NCBI RefSeq assembly: GCF_024298905.1
Contig: NZ_CP101154.1
Span: 3,498,932-3,562,931 of the forward strand
Length of the DNA: 64,000 nucleotides
Direction of reading: 5' to 3'
DNA from: Natronomonas marina
GTDB lineage: Archaea > Halobacteriota > Halobacteria > Halobacteriales > Haloarculaceae
Shown: piece after piece, positions 42,920 through 50,663 of the stretch
Layout: every line of letters begins with the position of its first letter
Numbering within the stretch: the first letter of the stretch is position 1
Made by a program: the position numbers and the translations under genes
The notes under the pieces: model-generated
The model's database searches: none
Seen by the model: the letters and a program-made list of their open reading frames with translations, nothing else
Told to the model about the DNA's origin: nothing

Positions 42920-43843
42920 CTACCGGCTCACCTCCGCCCCGTCGAGTTCGGCGGCACGTTCGAGTACCAGTTCGTCGTCAACGGCGTCGAGCACCCGCCC
43001 GGTTCCGAGCACCTCGACGAGTCGCTCGACGCCCCGCTCGGCGGCCGCCTCGACCTCCTCGTCGGTGCGGCGCGTCTCGAAGGCGCCGTCGATGTAGCGC
43101 TCGCGGAGTTCGACGAACCGCTCCTCGTCGACGCCGCCGTGCATTTCGTTTTCGAACCACTCCCGCCAGCGGTCGCGGTCGGCCCACTCCCCCGAGAACT
43201 CGGCGTCGGACCTGAGCCAGTCGTAGTGGGGGGCGACCTCGCCGGCGTACCCCCGTTCCCGCCGTCGGTCCTCGAGGAGGCACCGGGCGACGTGGGCGCC
43301 GTGGCCGGCGACGACGATGGTCTGTGCGCTCCGGTCGCCGGCGGGGGAGGCGACGTAGAGCCCGTCGACCGGGGTCCGACCGTCGTCGTCGGGGTAGGTC
43401 GGGTCGAACCGCTCTTCGAGTTCGCCGTGGTGCTCCTGCTCTTCGAACATGGCCTCGACGCCCAGCCCGCGGAGGTAGGAGCCGTCGTACCACGTCGCGG
43501 CGACGACGTACTCGGCGGTGTACTCCCGCCCCGCGCCGGTCTCGACGACGAAGTTCGAGTCGGCCCCCGCGCGCTCGACCGAGTCGACCCGCTCCTCGAG
43601 GCGGTCACAGCCCGCCTCCCGGACGTGGGCGTGCATCAGGTCGTAGAAGACGTCGACGTCGACGCCTGCGGGGAACCCGAGATAGTTCTCCAGGTAGGCA
43701 CACCGCCGCAGGGCCGCGCTTCCCTTGTCGAACACCGCGGTGTCGAGGCCGTACCGGGCCGTGAAGAGAGCCGTCGAACAGCCCGCCGGCCCGCCACCGA
43801 CGACGACGACGTCGTACTCGGTCGTCCGCTCAGATGTTCCCAT
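42920..43843 (-). CDS. Second short FAD-only flavoprotein of the iron cluster
   Basis: 307 aa, the same length as the flavoprotein at 35725-36648 and clearly related: VVVGGGPAGCSTALFTARYG, CAYLENYLGFPAGV, EYVVAATWYDGSYL and the late VDGLYVASPAGDRSAQTIVV motif. As in the paralog there is no second nucleotide-binding motif and no CxxC, and a charged C-terminal region (RWREWFENEMHGGVDEERF) follows. It overlaps the end of the binding-protein gene by 14 bp and abuts the permease gene, so it is an integral part of the transport operon. Confidence 0.8.
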   Translation of the reverse strand: MGTSERTTEYDVVVVGGGPAGCSTALFTARYGLDTAVFDKGSAALRRCAYLENYLGFPAGVDVDVFYDLMHAHVREAGCDRLEERVDSVERAGADSNFVVETGAGREYTAEYVVAATWYDGSYLRGLGVEAMFEEQEHHGELEERFDPTYPDDDGRTPVDGLYVASPAGDRSAQTIVVAGHGAHVARCLLEDRRRERGYAGEVAPHYDWLRSDAEFSGEWADRDRWREWFENEMHGGVDEERFVELRERYIDGAFETRRTDEEVEAAAERGVERLVEVLGTGRVLDAVDDELVLERAAELDGAEVSR

Positions 43844-44990
43844 TGACGATGTCGGCGACCCGCTGTCGGTCGAACAGCTGTTCTCCGCCGAATTCGTCGG
43901 GGTACAGCCCCTGGGCGGCAGTTTCGAGCTGGAAGAGGTGGATGATGGGGCCCTGGTACGTCATCCCGCCGTAGACGACGCGGTCGTTCCGGACGGCCGC
44001 GAGTTCACTCGCGACGGAGTGGTCCCGCATGTGGGCGGTGACGTTCTCGTCGACCCACTCCTGGGTAATCTCGCCGGGGAGCCGAATGGCGATGACCTCG
44101 GGGTCGATTTCCAGCAGCGTCTCGTAGTCGATCTTCCCCCCGCCCACCTGTGCGTCCGTGACGTCGTTCTCGGCGAGCGCATCCCGGACGTTCAGGTCGT
44201 TCCAGTGTTTGGACTGGGTCCCGGAGCCGATGCGGTACGGCCAGAACTCCTCCGGCGGGGTGCCCGCCGGGACTAGGACAGCGACGTCGAGCGTCTCGGC
44301 CGGGAGCCGCCCCTCGACGTCGGCGAGTATCTCGTCGTGGTACTGCTCGAACGCCTCGTAGCGTTCCCGCTCGTCGAAGACCTCCGCGAGCTTCTCGAAG
44401 GCCCCGTACATCGAGTAGTACTCGTAGTCGTGCCAGCCGTAGACCCGCGTGAACGTCGTGTTGCCGAAGAACGGCGCGACGTTCTCGCCGATCTCGTCGA
44501 CATCCCCCTGGTCCCACTGGATCCGGTTTATCATGAACTCGGGGTCGACGACGTGGATGTCGGCGTCGAGTTCGTAGAAGACCTCCTTGTCGGTCCCATC
44601 CTGCCACAGTTGCGTGAGTTCGCTCTTGTCCACCGAAACGCCCGGAAGTTCCTCGTAGTGGTGCGCCCCGAACCGCCGGCGGATGCCGATAGCCTCCAGG
44701 CCGTCGCCCCGACCGAGCGCGACGCCCATGTCCGCGTAGTCGCCGGTGTACGGGAACCACGTCTCGGGCACTTCCTCGAACTCGACGGACCCGACTGGCT
44801 CCATCGACACCGAATACGACTCGTCGACCGTCCCAGTCGGCGTCGGGTCGTCGCCCTGGTTCGCCCCGCCCGGACTGTCAGGCCCGCCCGTACAGCCCGT
44901 CAGCAGCCCGCCCCCGACGACCGCGCCGGCGTACTCGATGTAGTCACGCCGAGCCGGCCCCTCGGCCGTCCCGGGGGCGTCCTCGGCCAT
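43830..44990 (-). CDS. TAT lipoprotein, iron/siderophore ABC binding protein
   Basis: 386 aa. Unusual signal: one arginine pair ARRDYIEYAGAVVGGGLLTG followed by the lipobox cysteine, with 14 residues before the pair. The mature part starts with a Gly/Pro/Thr spacer, then VSMEPVGSVEFEEVPETWFP and DMGVALGRGDGLEAIGIRRR; it ends in EQLFDRQRVADIVNGNI. Related in sequence and length to the neighbouring 396-aa protein and to the 395-aa one in the other unit. Begins 2 bp after the previous gene. Confidence 0.88.
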   Translation of the reverse strand: MAEDAPGTAEGPARRDYIEYAGAVVGGGLLTGCTGGPDSPGGANQGDDPTPTGTVDESYSVSMEPVGSVEFEEVPETWFPYTGDYADMGVALGRGDGLEAIGIRRRFGAHHYEELPGVSVDKSELTQLWQDGTDKEVFYELDADIHVVDPEFMINRIQWDQGDVDEIGENVAPFFGNTTFTRVYGWHDYEYYSMYGAFEKLAEVFDERERYEAFEQYHDEILADVEGRLPAETLDVAVLVPAGTPPEEFWPYRIGSGTQSKHWNDLNVRDALAENDVTDAQVGGGKIDYETLLEIDPEVIAIRLPGEITQEWVDENVTAHMRDHSVASELAAVRNDRVVYGGMTYQGPIIHLFQLETAAQGLYPDEFGGEQLFDRQRVADIVNGNI

Positions 44991-44992
44991 CG

Positions 44993-46183
44993 TCAGGCCC
45001 CTCCGTTGACGATGTCCGCGACCGCGTCGCGGTCGAACAGGTCGCCCGAGTAGACCTCGGGGAAGTACAGTTTCGCGTACCGCTCGGTCAGGAATAGGTT
45101 GTGCAGCGGCCCGGCGTAGATGGGCCCACCGCGGAACACCCGCCCGTCCTCGACCGCCGTCAACTCCGAGGCCGTCTCGTGGCTCCGCATGAATGCGAGG
45201 ACGGTGTCCTCGAACTCCTCGCGGCTCTTGTCCTCGTGGCCGCGCACGAGTACCGAGTCGGGGTCGACCTCGAGCATCGTCTCGTAGTCGATCTGCCCCC
45301 GGTCGGTCGTCGAGAGACCCTCGATGCCCGTCCCGGCCAGCGCGTCCGTGATGCCGAGGTCGTGGAACTGCTTCTTGTTCGTCCCCTGGTCGCTGACGCG
45401 GTAGGGGTAGAACGCCTCCGGCTGGTCGGGAGCGGCGAACGTCAGGAGGGCGTTCGGCCGGTCGTCCGCGGGCGGGAGGTCCGCCTGGATTCGGGCGATG
45501 AACTCGTCGTGGAGCTCCTTGAGCCGGGTGAACTTCCCGTGTTCCTGGTGGACGCGGGCGACCTTCTCGAAGGCACCGTACAGGTCGTAGTAGCGGTAGG
45601 TGTGCCACTCGTCGGTCCGCCGGAAGATCGTGTTCCCGACGAAGGGGGCGACCTTGCCGGCCAGTTCCTCGACGTCGGCCTCGTCGAGACCGAAGAAGGT
45701 GTTGTTGACGAGCCACCTCGGGTCGATGAGGTGAACGTCGCCGTCCAGTTCGTAGAAGATCTCCTTGTCGATGCCCTCCTCGCCGTTCAGCTTGGTAATC
45801 GACTCCGTGTCGACGTCCACGCCGTCGAGTTCGTCGTAGTGGTCGGTGTGGAACCGCGACGGCAGACCCAGCGAGAGGACCGAGTCGCCGTGGCCCAGCG
45901 CCACCGCCATGTCCGCGTAATCGGGGAAGTAGTGGGTGACGCGCTCCGGTGGCTCGTCGAACGCCACCTCCCCGGCCGGCGCCATCTCGACGGTGTAGGA
46001 GCCGCCGGATTCGGTCGCCGTGTCGGTCCCACCTGTGGGCGTCGGCCCCTCGCCGTCCGGCGTCGAGTCGGACCCGCCCAGGTCGGTACAGCCAGCCAAC
46101 AGTCCGCCGCCGACGACCGCGCCGCCGTACTTCACACAGTCGCGCCGCGTCGCCCCCTCGTACTCCGGTGTCTCGTCTGCCAT
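44993..46183 (-). CDS. TAT lipoprotein, iron/siderophore ABC binding protein (first gene of the unit)
   Basis: 396 aa. Signal ATRRDCVKYGGAVVGGGLLA then GC, a 40-residue Thr/Gly-rich spacer, then the binding domain with MAPAGEVAFDEPPERVTHYF, DMAVALGHGDSVLSLGLPSR, KVAPFVGNTIFRRTDEWHTY and a terminal DLFDRDAVADIVNGGA. The start is 5 bp downstream of the iron box at 46189-46202. Two binding proteins in a row serving one permease suggests different ligands, for example two siderophore types. Confidence 0.88.
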   Translation of the reverse strand: MADETPEYEGATRRDCVKYGGAVVGGGLLAGCTDLGGSDSTPDGEGPTPTGGTDTATESGGSYTVEMAPAGEVAFDEPPERVTHYFPDYADMAVALGHGDSVLSLGLPSRFHTDHYDELDGVDVDTESITKLNGEEGIDKEIFYELDGDVHLIDPRWLVNNTFFGLDEADVEELAGKVAPFVGNTIFRRTDEWHTYRYYDLYGAFEKVARVHQEHGKFTRLKELHDEFIARIQADLPPADDRPNALLTFAAPDQPEAFYPYRVSDQGTNKKQFHDLGITDALAGTGIEGLSTTDRGQIDYETMLEVDPDSVLVRGHEDKSREEFEDTVLAFMRSHETASELTAVEDGRVFRGGPIYAGPLHNLFLTERYAKLYFPEVYSGDLFDRDAVADIVNGGA

Positions 46184-46188
46184 ACTTT

Positions 46189-46202
46189 TTAGGCCCGCCT
46201 AA
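46189..46202. promoter_or_regulatory. DtxR/IdeR-type iron box before the transport operon
   Basis: TTAGGCCCGCCTAA carries the same TTAGG/CCTAA arms as the box at 38851 with a different centre, and is likewise placed immediately before the start codon (5 bp). A weaker similar sequence, TTAGGCAGACCGAA, follows at 46225-46238, suggesting two tandem sites. TATA-like TTTTGTATTG lies between them on the coding strand. Confidence 0.72.
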
Positions 46203-46243
46203 CAATACAAAACGGTTCCGAACTTTAGGCAGACCGAAAACAG

Positions 46244-47242
46244 TCAGTGAGGCGCCCCGCAGCGGGGACACATCGGCGGTGCGCCGTCGGGTAGTTCGAG
46301 TCCGCAGTGGGGACACTCGCCGTCGCCGTCGGTCGACCGAATCGCCGCGACGGCCTCGTCGGTGCCCCGCCGAATCGACTCGACGGTTCCGACCCCGTCC
46401 GGCGTCCGCCCGGTATCGTCGCCGAGGGACGCGCGTGCGAACCGCACACGGTCGGTCAAGAACGGCGGGGCGTCGTCGTCGGCCACCCCGCCAAGGCCCG
46501 GCACCGGGTCGGCCGGCGCACCCGACCGTGCGAGCAGGGCGACGGCCTCCACGGCCCGCCCCTGGACGTACGGACTCTCGTCGGCCAGTCGGGCCCGGAG
46601 CGGGTCGGCCGCCTCCGAGAGGTTCTCCGGGTGCTCGCAACCGACGGCCGCGAGCGCCGTACAGAGGTGGTACCGGACGAGAACGCGGTCGTCGTCGAGG
46701 TGTTCGGCCAGCGACGGGACCAGGTGCCGGAGCCGGTCCGGGTCGCCCAGTGCGACGCAGGCGAGGCCCTTCGCCAGTTTTTCCCTGACCTCGGGTTCGT
46801 CGAACGAGAGGCCGACCCGGAGGTCGGCCAGCACCGCCGGGTCCTCGACCGCGCCGGGGGCCTCGAGCGTGACGTAGCCGAGGGCCTCGGCGCACCGCCC
46901 CCGCACGTAGTAGAACTCCCCGTCGTCGGCCAGTCGGTCGGCGAGCGACTCGACGGCTGGCAGGACGACGTCGGGTACCGACTGGGCCAGCGCGACGAAC
47001 AGTTTGGCGGTGGTCAGTCGGACGGCCCGCTCTTCGTCGTCCAGAAAGGTCGCGAGCGTCCCGGCGAAGTCTCCGAAGGCCTCCGGCCGCTCCTCGGCGA
47101 GGTTCCGGAGTTCCCGCAGCGCCCGCTTGCGGGCGTCGGCGTCGTCGAGTCGGCCCAGACACGCCGCCGCACCCTCGCGGTCACCGGCCGCGAGGAGTTC
47201 GGCCGGGCGGCCGGGCGACGGCGGCTGGGCGGGGTCCGTCAT
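46244..47242 (-). CDS. HEAT-repeat protein with C-terminal zinc ribbon
   Basis: 332 aa from MTDPAQPPSPG. Residues 20-245 are repeated helix pairs of the HEAT type, for example DARKRALRELRNLAEERPEA, RAVRLTTAKLFVALAQSVPD and PEVREKLAKGLACVALGDPD. The last 25 residues are a zinc ribbon: CPHCGLELPDGAPPMCPRCG. Such proteins are scaffolds; no catalytic motif is seen. It lies 41 bp beyond the iron box but on the same strand as the cluster, so it ends just upstream of that promoter. Divergent from the next gene. Confidence 0.8.
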   Translation of the reverse strand: MTDPAQPPSPGRPAELLAAGDREGAAACLGRLDDADARKRALRELRNLAEERPEAFGDFAGTLATFLDDEERAVRLTTAKLFVALAQSVPDVVLPAVESLADRLADDGEFYYVRGRCAEALGYVTLEAPGAVEDPAVLADLRVGLSFDEPEVREKLAKGLACVALGDPDRLRHLVPSLAEHLDDDRVLVRYHLCTALAAVGCEHPENLSEAADPLRARLADESPYVQGRAVEAVALLARSGAPADPVPGLGGVADDDAPPFLTDRVRFARASLGDDTGRTPDGVGTVESIRRGTDEAVAAIRSTDGDGECPHCGLELPDGAPPMCPRCGAPH

Positions 47243-47437
47243 CGGTTCCTGCTCCGTGCCCGGCCTTCGGCACGGCGGCGTATAGTTCGTCCTCATCTGC
47301 AGGCATCCTCACGTCGGGCATTGACCCGGCGTCGAGTCTCGTCGAACGGAAGCGCGGCGGCGACGTCGCCGGAGCGGTCGCCGACGAACCGGAACGCGAG
47401 CGAGCCATTTAGGTCCCCCGACGACGCAGGGACATCC

Positions 47438-48169
47438 GTGCGCCTGGAGAACACCTACATCGGCGTCGAGGGGGTCGGCGAGACCACCGAGCGGCGTCTC
47501 TGGGAGCGGGGCGCCCGCACCTGGTCGGAGTTCGACCCCTCGCTGTGCGGGTCGACCACCGCCGACCGCATCGAGTCGTTCATCGAGACCGCCCGCCCTC
47601 GCTTGGCGGCCGACGACTCGGAGTTCTTCGAGGAGCAGTTGCCCTCCGCCGAGCGGTGGCGACTCTACGAGGACTTCCGAGAGTCGGCCTGTTTCTTCGA
47701 CATCGAGACGACGGGACTCGACCACGACCGCGACAGGGTCACCTGCGTCAGCGCCCACCGGAACGGGACCACCGAGACGCTCGTCCGCGGCGACGACCTC
47801 ACCCGCGGGAACCTCCGGGAGTTGCTCGACGCGCCGCTGCTGGTGACGTTCAACGGCGCCCGCTTCGACGTGCCCTTCCTCGAGACGTCGTTCGACCTCT
47901 CGGTCGACGCGCCGCACCTCGACCTGATGTACCCCTGCCGGCGGGCCGGGCTGACGGGCGGGCTGAAAACCATCGAACCCGAGGTCGGCGTCGAGCGCGA
48001 CCGGCCGGACATCTCCGGCGAGGACGCCGTCCGCCTGTGGCGCGAGCACGAACGGGGCGTCGACGGGTCCCTGGAGACGCTCGTCTCCTACAACCGCGAG
48101 GACGCGGTGAACCTGCGGACGGTCGCCGACGAGACCGTCGACCGCCTCGACGGCGAACTGTTGCCGTAG
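47438..48169 (+). CDS. RNase H-like (YprB-type) exonuclease domain protein
   Basis: 243 aa from GTG. DEDD nuclease motifs are visible: CFFDIETTGLDHDRDRVTCV (Asp-x-Glu), LLVTFNGARFDVPFLET, and SLETLVSYNREDAVNLRTVA with the last Asp. The N-terminal 70 residues include a helix-hairpin-helix-like GVGETTERRLWERGARTWSE. A 3'-5' exonuclease on DNA or RNA is predicted. Possibly co-transcribed with the lipoate ligase gene 36 bp downstream. Confidence 0.82.
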   Translation: MRLENTYIGVEGVGETTERRLWERGARTWSEFDPSLCGSTTADRIESFIETARPRLAADDSEFFEEQLPSAERWRLYEDFRESACFFDIETTGLDHDRDRVTCVSAHRNGTTETLVRGDDLTRGNLRELLDAPLLVTFNGARFDVPFLETSFDLSVDAPHLDLMYPCRRAGLTGGLKTIEPEVGVERDRPDISGEDAVRLWREHERGVDGSLETLVSYNREDAVNLRTVADETVDRLDGELLP

Positions 48170-48205
48170 CGCAACCGCTTTGCCGCCGCCGGCACAACGC
48201 CGGGT

Positions 48206-49051
48206 ATGGACTGGCGGCTCGTCCCCGAGGAGATGCTCGACGGCGCGGTGTCGATGGCGCTCGACGAGGTCGCCGCCGAGACCGTCGCCGCCGGCGGTCC
48301 GGCGACCGTCCGGCTCTACCGGTGGCTCCCGAGCACGCTCTCTCTGGGCTACGGCAACGACGCCGACGTCGTCGACTGGGAGTTCTGCGAGGAGATGGGC
48401 ATCACGGTCACGCGCCGGCCGACCGGCGGCGGCGCCATCTACCACGGCTCGGCCGAGGACATCGCCTACTCAATCATCGCGCCCGCCGAGGAGTTCTCCG
48501 GCGACGTCACCGAGAGCTACCGACAGCTTCTCGAACCGGTCGTCGAGGCCTTCGAGACGTTCGGCGTCGACGTCTCCTTCGCCGACGACGAGCGGGAGGC
48601 AATCTGGTCGCCGGCCTGCTACCTCCGCGAACTGGACCCGGCCCACGACCTCGTCGGCCCGGACGGCCGGAAGATAGCCGGCAACGCCCAGTACCGGACC
48701 CGCGACGCCATCGTCCAGCACGGCTCGCTGTCCTTCGACGTCGACGCCGAGACCCACCTCGGCTGTTTCGAGGACCCGCCCGTCACCGCCGACGAGTTCG
48801 AGGAGCGCGTCTGTGGCGCACTCGAGTTCCGCGAGCACGACGACGTCGTCGAGACCGGCGTGGGGGCGCTCGGCGGCTACGACCTCCACCGCTCGCGGCT
48901 GGTCGCCGACCTCGAGGACGCACTGTCCGAGTGGGCCGGCGCCGAGGAGGGCGAGTGGACCGACGCCGAGACCGACCGCGCCGGCGAGATTCTCGACGCG
49001 AAGTACGGCGCCGACGAGTGGGTCCGTGGACGCACCGACCCGCTGGATTGA
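48206..49051 (+). CDS. Lipoate-protein ligase A family protein
   Basis: 281 aa of the LplA/biotin-ligase fold. Key segments are VRLYRWLPSTLSLGYGNDAD, the lipoyl-AMP loop TVTRRPTGGGAIYHGSAEDI, and the lysine motif DGRKIAGNAQYRTRDAIVQH. Attaches lipoate or octanoate to the swinging arms of 2-oxoacid dehydrogenases or the glycine cleavage H protein; those substrates are not in the window. The central INSERT region WSPACYLRELDPAHDLVG is typical of archaeal members. Length suggests a complete enzyme without a separate accessory domain. Confidence 0.92.
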   Translation: MDWRLVPEEMLDGAVSMALDEVAAETVAAGGPATVRLYRWLPSTLSLGYGNDADVVDWEFCEEMGITVTRRPTGGGAIYHGSAEDIAYSIIAPAEEFSGDVTESYRQLLEPVVEAFETFGVDVSFADDEREAIWSPACYLRELDPAHDLVGPDGRKIAGNAQYRTRDAIVQHGSLSFDVDAETHLGCFEDPPVTADEFEERVCGALEFREHDDVVETGVGALGGYDLHRSRLVADLEDALSEWAGAEEGEWTDAETDRAGEILDAKYGADEWVRGRTDPLD

Positions 49052-49213
49052 CCGGGGCTCCCTCGTCGTGTGACTGGCGTTGTTTTTAGCCACATCGCCC
49101 CCCAGTTTCGATGTTCTTTACAACAACGGCAGCGTCGATATCCGCGGCCCCGGAGCCGCGACGTTCCCGTGGACCGAAACCGCTTTGCCCGACGCCGGCC
49201 TCGCCACGATTCC

Positions 49214-49999
49214 ATGACCCTCCTCGACGACGCCGAGTCGGTGGCGGTCGACGCCTGTCTTGCGGGCGGCGAGTACCTCCGCGACGTCTACCACGACGGT
49301 AGCTCCGAGGCGAACCACTCGGCGGTCGACACGAAGTCCAGCGCCGACGTCGGGGCCGAACGGCGCATGCTGGACGTCCTGTGCGAATCGTTCCCGGGAC
49401 ACGCCGTCGACGCCGAGGAGTCCGGCCACCACTCGGGCGACGACCGATACCGATGGGTCGTCGACCCCCTCGACGGCACGAACAACTTCGAGGCCGGACT
49501 GCCCGCGTTCGCCTCGGCGGTCACGCTGCTGGTCGAGGACGAACCGGCGCTTGCGGCGGCCTACGTTCCCATTCCCGACGACCTCTACGTCTGCCGTCAC
49601 GACCGGGGGCTGCGGTACGGCGCGACCCCCGTCGACGGCGCCGAGACGCCGGCACCGGCGCCCGAGGCCGCGACGGTGATGTCCGTCATCGGCCACGACG
49701 TCAAGCGCGACCCAGAGGCCAGCGCCGTCTCCGAGGCGATAAACCGCGACGTCGAGGCGACCTGCAAGCGACGCCTCGAAAGCTGGAGTCCGACGGTCCA
49801 CTGGGGACTGCTCGCCCGCGGCCGCATCGACGGGGCCGTCTGCTATCGCCCCGACGCAGAGGAACAACTGCTGGGCGAACTGTTCGTCGAGTCGGTCGGT
49901 CACGAGACGGCGGCCGGCGACGACGGCGAGTGGTTCGTCGCGGCCCGGACCGAACGGCTGGCGGCCGACCTCCGGGCGGTCGTCGAGGACGCGCTGTAG
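49214..49999 (+). CDS. Inositol monophosphatase-family phosphatase
   Basis: 261 aa. Metal-binding motifs: DTKSSADVGAERRM, Glu pair in VDAEESGHHSGD, WVVDPLDGTNNFEAGLPAFA (D-P-L-D-G-T). The C-terminal motif is ESWSPTVHWGLLARGRIDGA instead of the W-D-x-A-A pattern of true IMPases, so the third metal ligand region is altered. Substrates in archaea include inositol phosphate and fructose-1,6-bisphosphate; neither can be chosen here. Its start was set at the first ATG after an AT-poor leader. Confidence 0.87.
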   Translation: MTLLDDAESVAVDACLAGGEYLRDVYHDGSSEANHSAVDTKSSADVGAERRMLDVLCESFPGHAVDAEESGHHSGDDRYRWVVDPLDGTNNFEAGLPAFASAVTLLVEDEPALAAAYVPIPDDLYVCRHDRGLRYGATPVDGAETPAPAPEAATVMSVIGHDVKRDPEASAVSEAINRDVEATCKRRLESWSPTVHWGLLARGRIDGAVCYRPDAEEQLLGELFVESVGHETAAGDDGEWFVAARTERLAADLRAVVEDAL

Positions 50000-50000
50000 C

Positions 50001-50297
50001 CTACTGCATCGTCACGTAGGTGAGGACGGCCAGCGCGAACAGCTGTAGCGCCCGCAGCGACAGCAGCGCCCGCTGTGCGATGGGGTCACCCGAGTAGAGC
50101 ATCCCAGTGCTGAAGAAGAAGTAGACGGCCAGCAGGTTCTCGACGAGCAGGACGGCCGCGAAGGCGATGAGTCCCAGCGTCAGCGGCGTCCGGAACGTCC
50201 GGTAGTTGCGCACCCACACGGCGATGAGCCCGAGCAACAGCACGACGCTGACCGCCGAGAGCCCGCTCGCTATCATCAGATTTGTGTTCATTGCCAT
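50001..50297 (-). CDS. DUF7521-type small membrane protein
   Basis: 98 aa with three membrane helices: ASGLSAVSVVLLLGLIAVWV, TPLTLGLIAFAAVLLVENLL and LRALQLFALAVLTYVTM. Start ATG 50297 is preceded by GGAGGAACGACA, a ribosome-binding site at good distance; a GTG at 50339 overlapping the upstream stop is an alternative start. It follows a small winged-helix gene, a pairing seen repeatedly in haloarchaea, which suggests a membrane sensor or partner for the regulator. Function unknown. Confidence 0.75.
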   Translation of the reverse strand: MAMNTNLMIASGLSAVSVVLLLGLIAVWVRNYRTFRTPLTLGLIAFAAVLLVENLLAVYFFFSTGMLYSGDPIAQRALLSLRALQLFALAVLTYVTMQ

Positions 50298-50335
50298 TGT
50301 CGTTCCTCCGTCGTCACGTCGGTCCTCGCCACGGC

Positions 50336-50617
50336 TCACTCGCCCTCCATCCGTTCGGTGATGCGCTCGAACTCCTCGCGGTGACGGTCGAATCGGTCGG
50401 TGAGGAAGTACAGTTCGCCGTAGTCGTCCCCGCCGGTCTCGACGACGTCGTGGTCTTCGAGTTTTGCAAGGTGGTATCTGACGGTGTTGTACTCGAGGTC
50501 CAGCGCCTCGCTGAGTTGGTTCGCGTTCCGCGGTCGGTCGTCGATGGCCCGGACGAGTCGCGCCCGGTTCTTCCCGCCCCGCGTGCCGGCCAACAGGTAC
50601 CAGAGCGCTTTCTCCAT
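50336..50617 (-). CDS. Small winged-helix (ArsR-like) regulator
   Basis: 93 aa, all one winged helix: EKALWYLLAGTRGGKNRARL, VRAIDDRPRNANQLSEALDL and EYNTVRYHLAKLEDHDVVET, then the wing GGDDYGELYFLTDRFDRHRE. The N-R-A-R-L/N-A-N-Q-L-S-E pattern is common to haloarchaeal regulators paired with DUF7521 proteins. Coupled to the next gene by a GTGA overlap. Likely controls its own operon; no binding site was identified. Confidence 0.87.
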   Translation of the reverse strand: MEKALWYLLAGTRGGKNRARLVRAIDDRPRNANQLSEALDLEYNTVRYHLAKLEDHDVVETGGDDYGELYFLTDRFDRHREEFERITERMEGE

Positions 50618-50663
50618 CCAGTGTCCACCCGGGATTCGACCAGTGACGGTATATACGTGAGGG

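Noticed and set aside
49155-49182. GCGGCCCCGGAGCCGC hairpin before the inositol-phosphatase gene as a terminator.
   Set aside because: No T-run follows, and similar GC-rich short dyads are common by composition.
50298-50339. GTG start at 50339 for the DUF7521 protein.
   Set aside because: It would add 14 polar residues; the ATG at 50297 has a good ribosome-binding site, although coupling by overlap remains possible.
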